Part shown: in pieces, positions 50,314-52,494 of the stretch
How positions within the stretch are numbered: position 1 is the stretch's first letter
Layout: each line of letters begins with the position of its first letter
Notes under the pieces: model-generated
What the model was told of the DNA's origin: nothing
The model's input: the letters and a program-made list of their open reading frames with translations, nothing else
Databases searched by the model: none
DNA from: a virus
IMG/VR virus record: IMGVR_UViG_3300032931_000510
Coordinates: 1-52,494 of that record
Strand: one strand, 5' to 3'
DNA: 52,494 nt
Program-made: the position numbers and the translations under genes

Positions 50314-50762
50314 CACGCACCCCTCATGAATTTTTCCCAACCACAATATTCCTTGGCTTCCCAGGTGCGATTATTCAAGGCCTTGAGGATCGCGGTGGCC
50401 ACTTCGACCATTTCCTCACAGATATCCTGTTGGGCCCTGAAGGCTTGGATATCCGCATCGGCTTCCATATAGGTATGGATATCCGCTTTCAGCACAAACG
50501 GAAAGGGCGTCCATCCCCGTTGGGCCAACGCCGCCTGGTCCATTTTACCGTTGTAATATTCCCACTTCACCTTCTTGAGACGGGCCAGCTTGCGTTCCCA
50601 GGCTTTAGCTTGGAGTCGATACTCTGTGAGAATGCGAAGATATTTGGCATGCAGGGCCCCGATCCCCGCGAGGACACCAGACGGATCAAGCTTATCAAAG
50701 ACGGCATCCTCTTTCCAGAGTTCATGGAGTTGAATGACGGTATTCGCAGACAGATCGCCCAT
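50313..50762 (-). CDS. uvsY: UvsY recombination mediator
   Basis: A 149-residue protein matching the T4 UvsY layout (137): KWEYYNGKMDQAALAQRGWTPFPFVLKADIHTYMEADADIQAF corresponds to the LDYYSG...VLSADKDVLKVD segment, and CEEMVEVATAILKALNNRTWEAK to the C-terminal helix. UvsY loads UvsX onto gp32-coated ssDNA. Start: ATG 50762 after GAGGAGAGG; the frame start at 50807 overlaps the promoter. It has its own promoter with a 30-base leader and is followed by uvsW in the same operon. Confidence 0.9.
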   Translation of the reverse strand: MGDLSANTVIQLHELWKEDAVFDKLDPSGVLAGIGALHAKYLRILTEYRLQAKAWERKLARLKKVKWEYYNGKMDQAALAQRGWTPFPFVLKADIHTYMEADADIQAFRAQQDICEEMVEVATAILKALNNRTWEAKEYCGWEKFMRGA

Positions 50763-50798
50763 AACAGACACCTCTCCTCTTGAGTGAGACCTAGTGAC

Positions 50799-50827
50799 AG
50801 TATACACGATATTGGGGGCGTTGTCAA
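50799..50827 (-). promoter_or_regulatory. Sigma70-type promoter of uvsY-uvsW
   Basis: Minus strand: TTGACA (50822-50827), 17-bp spacer, TATACT (50799-50804); start near 50792 and a 30-base leader with GAGGAGAGG. Confidence 0.75.
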
Positions 50828-50836
50828 GGAGATTCG

Positions 50837-51370
50837 TTAGCGGATCACGGTGACATTATAATAATCGAAACGGAATGTGGCATCGGCCGTCATGACCTCG
50901 GCGGGACCGCCTGTGGTAGAGAATTGAATGGAACTGAGGGACGTAGGAAAACAATTGACGAATTTGACTCGAAAGTTGGGATTTTGATTCGAATCTAGGA
51001 TCACCAGACCGGCATCGGAATATTGTGGCATGATCTTCTTCACATGAGAAGGCGTCATGGTACCCAGACGGGCATATTCGGCAAATTCTACCGGAAAGGT
51101 CATGGCCCGCATCCAATCATGGATTTCTAGCCAGGATTTGAGGTCTTCATCGACCATGAAGGTGATGGCCAAGGCATCATACTGCAATTTATCCCCAGGC
51201 ACAAACAAATCAATAAAGGGGGTCTGTCGGATACCTTCTCCCATCGAGAGACCAGGAAGAGGGACGCCTTGTGTAAAATACTGCACATTGGGAATTCGCA
51301 CAAAGGACAAGACGAATTTATTGGCATGGAGGAGACTGGTATTGGTCGGCACGGTCGGGGTATGGGGCAT
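50837..51370 (-). CDS. Tail-tube-fold structural protein (T4 gp19-like)
   Basis: About 177 residues. NKFVLSFVRIPNVQYFTQGVPLPGLSMGEG, then TPFIDLFVPGDKLQYDALAITFMVDEDLKSWLEIHDWM, is the signature of the phage_T4_gp19 tail-tube family, which also includes paralogues at the tube or baseplate ends. A tail structural role is likely; whether it is the major tube protein is open, because it lies next to gp23 rather than gp18. ATG 51370 is preferred, since AAGGA sits 8 bases upstream of it but only 2 from the ATG at 51376. A GATAAATA late promoter is 19 bases upstream. Confidence 0.75.
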   Translation of the reverse strand: MPHTPTVPTNTSLLHANKFVLSFVRIPNVQYFTQGVPLPGLSMGEGIRQTPFIDLFVPGDKLQYDALAITFMVDEDLKSWLEIHDWMRAMTFPVEFAEYARLGTMTPSHVKKIMPQYSDAGLVILDSNQNPNFRVKFVNCFPTSLSSIQFSTTGGPAEVMTADATFRFDYYNVTVIR

Positions 51371-51393
51371 AAGCATGTTCCTTTCGTATATCT

Positions 51394-51897
51394 CTATTTA
51401 TCACAAATTTTCTTGCAGCGATAGCCTTTATGCTGTATATGAGTCCCCTTCGCCACCTGCACCATATTGGTCTGTTGGAGACCATGTTGTCTGGAGTATT
51501 CACAGAGATTTGAAATAACTTCTTTGGTGCCTGAGGGTGTTGTGATTTCCCATTTGCTTGCTTTTTTCTGAGCCATCAGATTTCTGGATTCTTGGTTCAT
51601 TGATATTCCGCGCATGGTACCAGCTTTACCATAACGAGGATTACCAGCACCTTTCATGCGTTCTGACATATTGCGCTTCCATTGTTCTGATTTGGGAGCT
51701 TTTTGAGCGAGTTTCGTGGCCTCTTCGCAGGTTATTTGTTTGGTGAGGCCTTTCCAAGCCACTTCATCTTGCCAATGGCCATGAGCCTCGAATAAAAGGC
51801 GATGCCGTTCAGCATGTTCTTCGATAGTGATAGATTCGATATTTAAAGGATCATCCGATCCTCCCATATGTTTAGGAATGATGTGGTGTTTGTGCAT
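51394..51897 (-). CDS. HNH homing endonuclease between gp23 and the tail-tube-like gene
   Basis: A 167-residue protein with HKHHIIPKHMGGSDDPLNIESITIEEH (HNH) at residue 2-28, EEATKLAQKAPKSEQW and GNPRYGKAGTMRG NUMOD repeats, and a C-terminal MVQVAKGTHIQHKGYRC. It is a paralogue of the HNH gene at 28206-28802. It sits just after the gp23 terminator. GAGGC lies 8 bases before ATG 51897. Confidence 0.9.
   Translation of the reverse strand: MHKHHIIPKHMGGSDDPLNIESITIEEHAERHRLLFEAHGHWQDEVAWKGLTKQITCEEATKLAQKAPKSEQWKRNMSERMKGAGNPRYGKAGTMRGISMNQESRNLMAQKKASKWEITTPSGTKEVISNLCEYSRQHGLQQTNMVQVAKGTHIQHKGYRCKKICDK
51395..51402 (-). promoter_or_regulatory. Late promoter GATAAATA of the tail-tube-like gene
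   Basis: Minus strand GATAAATA; the TAG stop of the HNH gene (51394-51396) overlaps its end. The predicted start is about 19 bases before ATG 51370. Confidence 0.65.
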
Positions 51898-51913
51898 TTA
51901 AGATAGCCTCTAG

Positions 51914-51944
51914 TAAAAGAAGGGGGTTCCGAAGAACCCCCTTC
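51914..51944 (-). terminator. Strong terminator after the major capsid gene, UUCG tetraloop
   Basis: On the minus strand a perfect 11-bp stem GAAGGGGGTTC/GAACCCCCTTC closes a UUCG loop and is followed by TTTTAC. It lies 25 bases after the gp23 stop and prevents read-through into the HNH gene. Confidence 0.85.
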
Positions 51945-51969
51945 AATGAATCATAGATTCGTTCAATGA

Positions 51970-52494
51970 TTACGCGATATTAGCTACCTTAAACGCCCTG
52001 TAATAGGTGTTGGTCTTGGCATTGATCACGCCACTGCCTTGGGTCAGACCTTCGGCGAATGGGTTGGCGACCAAACCATAGCGGGTCTTAAACCCGATCT
52101 TTGGCTGGAAGCTGCCTGTATCAATTGCGCGGACCATCTGGAGAGGCACATATGGACAGTAGAAGAGTCCGGCATCATAGGCATTGGTGCCCTTGTAGCC
52201 GATGACTGCGAATTCTGCTGTGGATGTGGTTGGGAAGTAAGGGTCAATGTAGACCTTCACGCGACCAAACAACGTACCTGCATAGGTGTTGCCTGTGTCA
52301 TCGACGAGCAAGTTGACTTCCTGCTTGAGACCACTATTGTAGTCCAAGATCCCTGCCATGGCGAATGCGGAGGCCACGTCCGAAGACACGATCAACACAT
52401 TGCCCTTGCCGCGACGAGTCTGCTTGGAGATTTGGTTGGCTTCGCGTTCGATTTGGAACGCCAATCCCTTGATCTTTTCCACCATCCAACGACC
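51970..52494 (-). CDS. 23: Major capsid protein gp23, C-terminal part
   Basis: The minus-strand frame is open to the window edge (174 codons). The segments KIKGLAFQIEREANQISKQTRRGKGN, VIGYKGTNAYDAGLFYCPYVPLQMVRAIDTGSFQPKIGFKTRYGLVANPFAEG are close to the C-terminal third of T4 gp23. gp23 forms hexamers of the head and is cut by prohead protease gp21 near its N-terminus, which is outside the window. The N-terminal two-thirds are missing. A strong terminator follows. Confidence 0.95.
   Translation of the reverse strand, partial: GRWMVEKIKGLAFQIEREANQISKQTRRGKGNVLIVSSDVASAFAMAGILDYNSGLKQEVNLLVDDTGNTYAGTLFGRVKVYIDPYFPTTSTAEFAVIGYKGTNAYDAGLFYCPYVPLQMVRAIDTGSFQPKIGFKTRYGLVANPFAEGLTQGSGVINAKTNTYYRAFKVANIA

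Noticed and set aside
1-52494. tRNA genes
   Set aside because: Non-coding gaps are short, and none shows a cloverleaf with a T-loop sequence that I could follow; T4-like phages often have tRNAs, but not visibly here.

Overview
The window is a segment of a large, lytic, T4-superfamily myovirus genome. The decisive evidence is a nearly complete T4-type core set: DNA polymerase gp43, clamp gp45, clamp loader gp44/gp62, translational repressor RegA, recombinase UvsX, helicase gp41, recombination nuclease gp46/gp47, UvsW, UvsY, late sigma factor gp55, dNMP kinase gp1, dCMP deaminase, a tail-tube-like protein and the C-terminal part of major capsid protein gp23. Every credible gene lies on the minus strand, so transcription runs from high to low coordinates; both ends are cut inside genes. 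The short gp62 and the CobS-like, RyR, GNAT/2OG-oxygenase and DUF6267-like genes recall T4-like phages of aquatic bacteria more than coliphage T4. The host cannot be named from the sequence; a secreted Ig/FN3 protein of bacterial style at 25.3-27.5 kb fits a Gram-negative host.

Layout, low to high coordinate. 0-3.9 kb: a partial large protein and a 780-residue fusion (ParB-like, NMN adenylyltransferase-like and P-loop kinase domains) behind a perfect TATAAATA late promoter. 3.9-13.5 kb: a compact operon of glycan genes (GDP-sugar dehydratases, fucose synthase, heptose kinase-like and nucleotidyltransferase enzymes, glycosyltransferases, methyltransferases, a GDPD) behind a late promoter at 13.54 kb. 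13.5-16.0 kb: a KxDG-containing ligase-like protein and an unknown protein, again behind a late promoter. 16-25 kb: gp41, UvsX, gp43 and accessory genes including an M15 endolysin and a MazG-like pyrophosphatase. 25.3-27.8 kb: the secreted protein and its long untranslated leader. 27.8-32.2 kb: regA-62-44-45-gp1, interrupted by two homing endonucleases. 32-36.5 kb: nucleotide metabolism, small proteins, a MESH1-like (p)ppGpp hydrolase and a CobS-like ATPase. 36.6-39 kb: a CobT-like VWA protein with an HExxH motif. 39-44.3 kb: DNA methyltransferase, SLOG protein, PLP fold-II enzyme, GIY-YIG endonuclease, oxygenase and peptide deformylase. 44.3-50.8 kb: gp46, gp47, HNH, gp55, UvsW, UvsY. 50.8-52.5 kb: tail-tube-like protein, HNH, gp23.

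Regulation can be read directly. Ten sigma70-type promoters, all on the minus strand and all with an exact 17-bp spacer, lie only between 19 and 51 kb. Seven T4-late-type boxes (N-ATAAATA) lie in front of structural or late genes, and five of them overlap the stop codon of the preceding gene. Three sigma70 promoters place the expected start site within one base of the ATG, which predicts leaderless mRNAs, including that of the DNA polymerase.

The most interesting possibility is a set of late-expressed enzymes carrying T4-prohead-protease-like sites (L/I-x-E before A/S/G). They occur near the N-termini of the ligase-like and 418-residue proteins and at the domain joints of the triple fusion, as if the enzymes were packaged in the capsid and the fusion were cut into separate domains there. 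A second new regulatory observation is an 18-nt repeat exactly 14 nt upstream of the -35 boxes of the CobS-like and CobT-like genes only.
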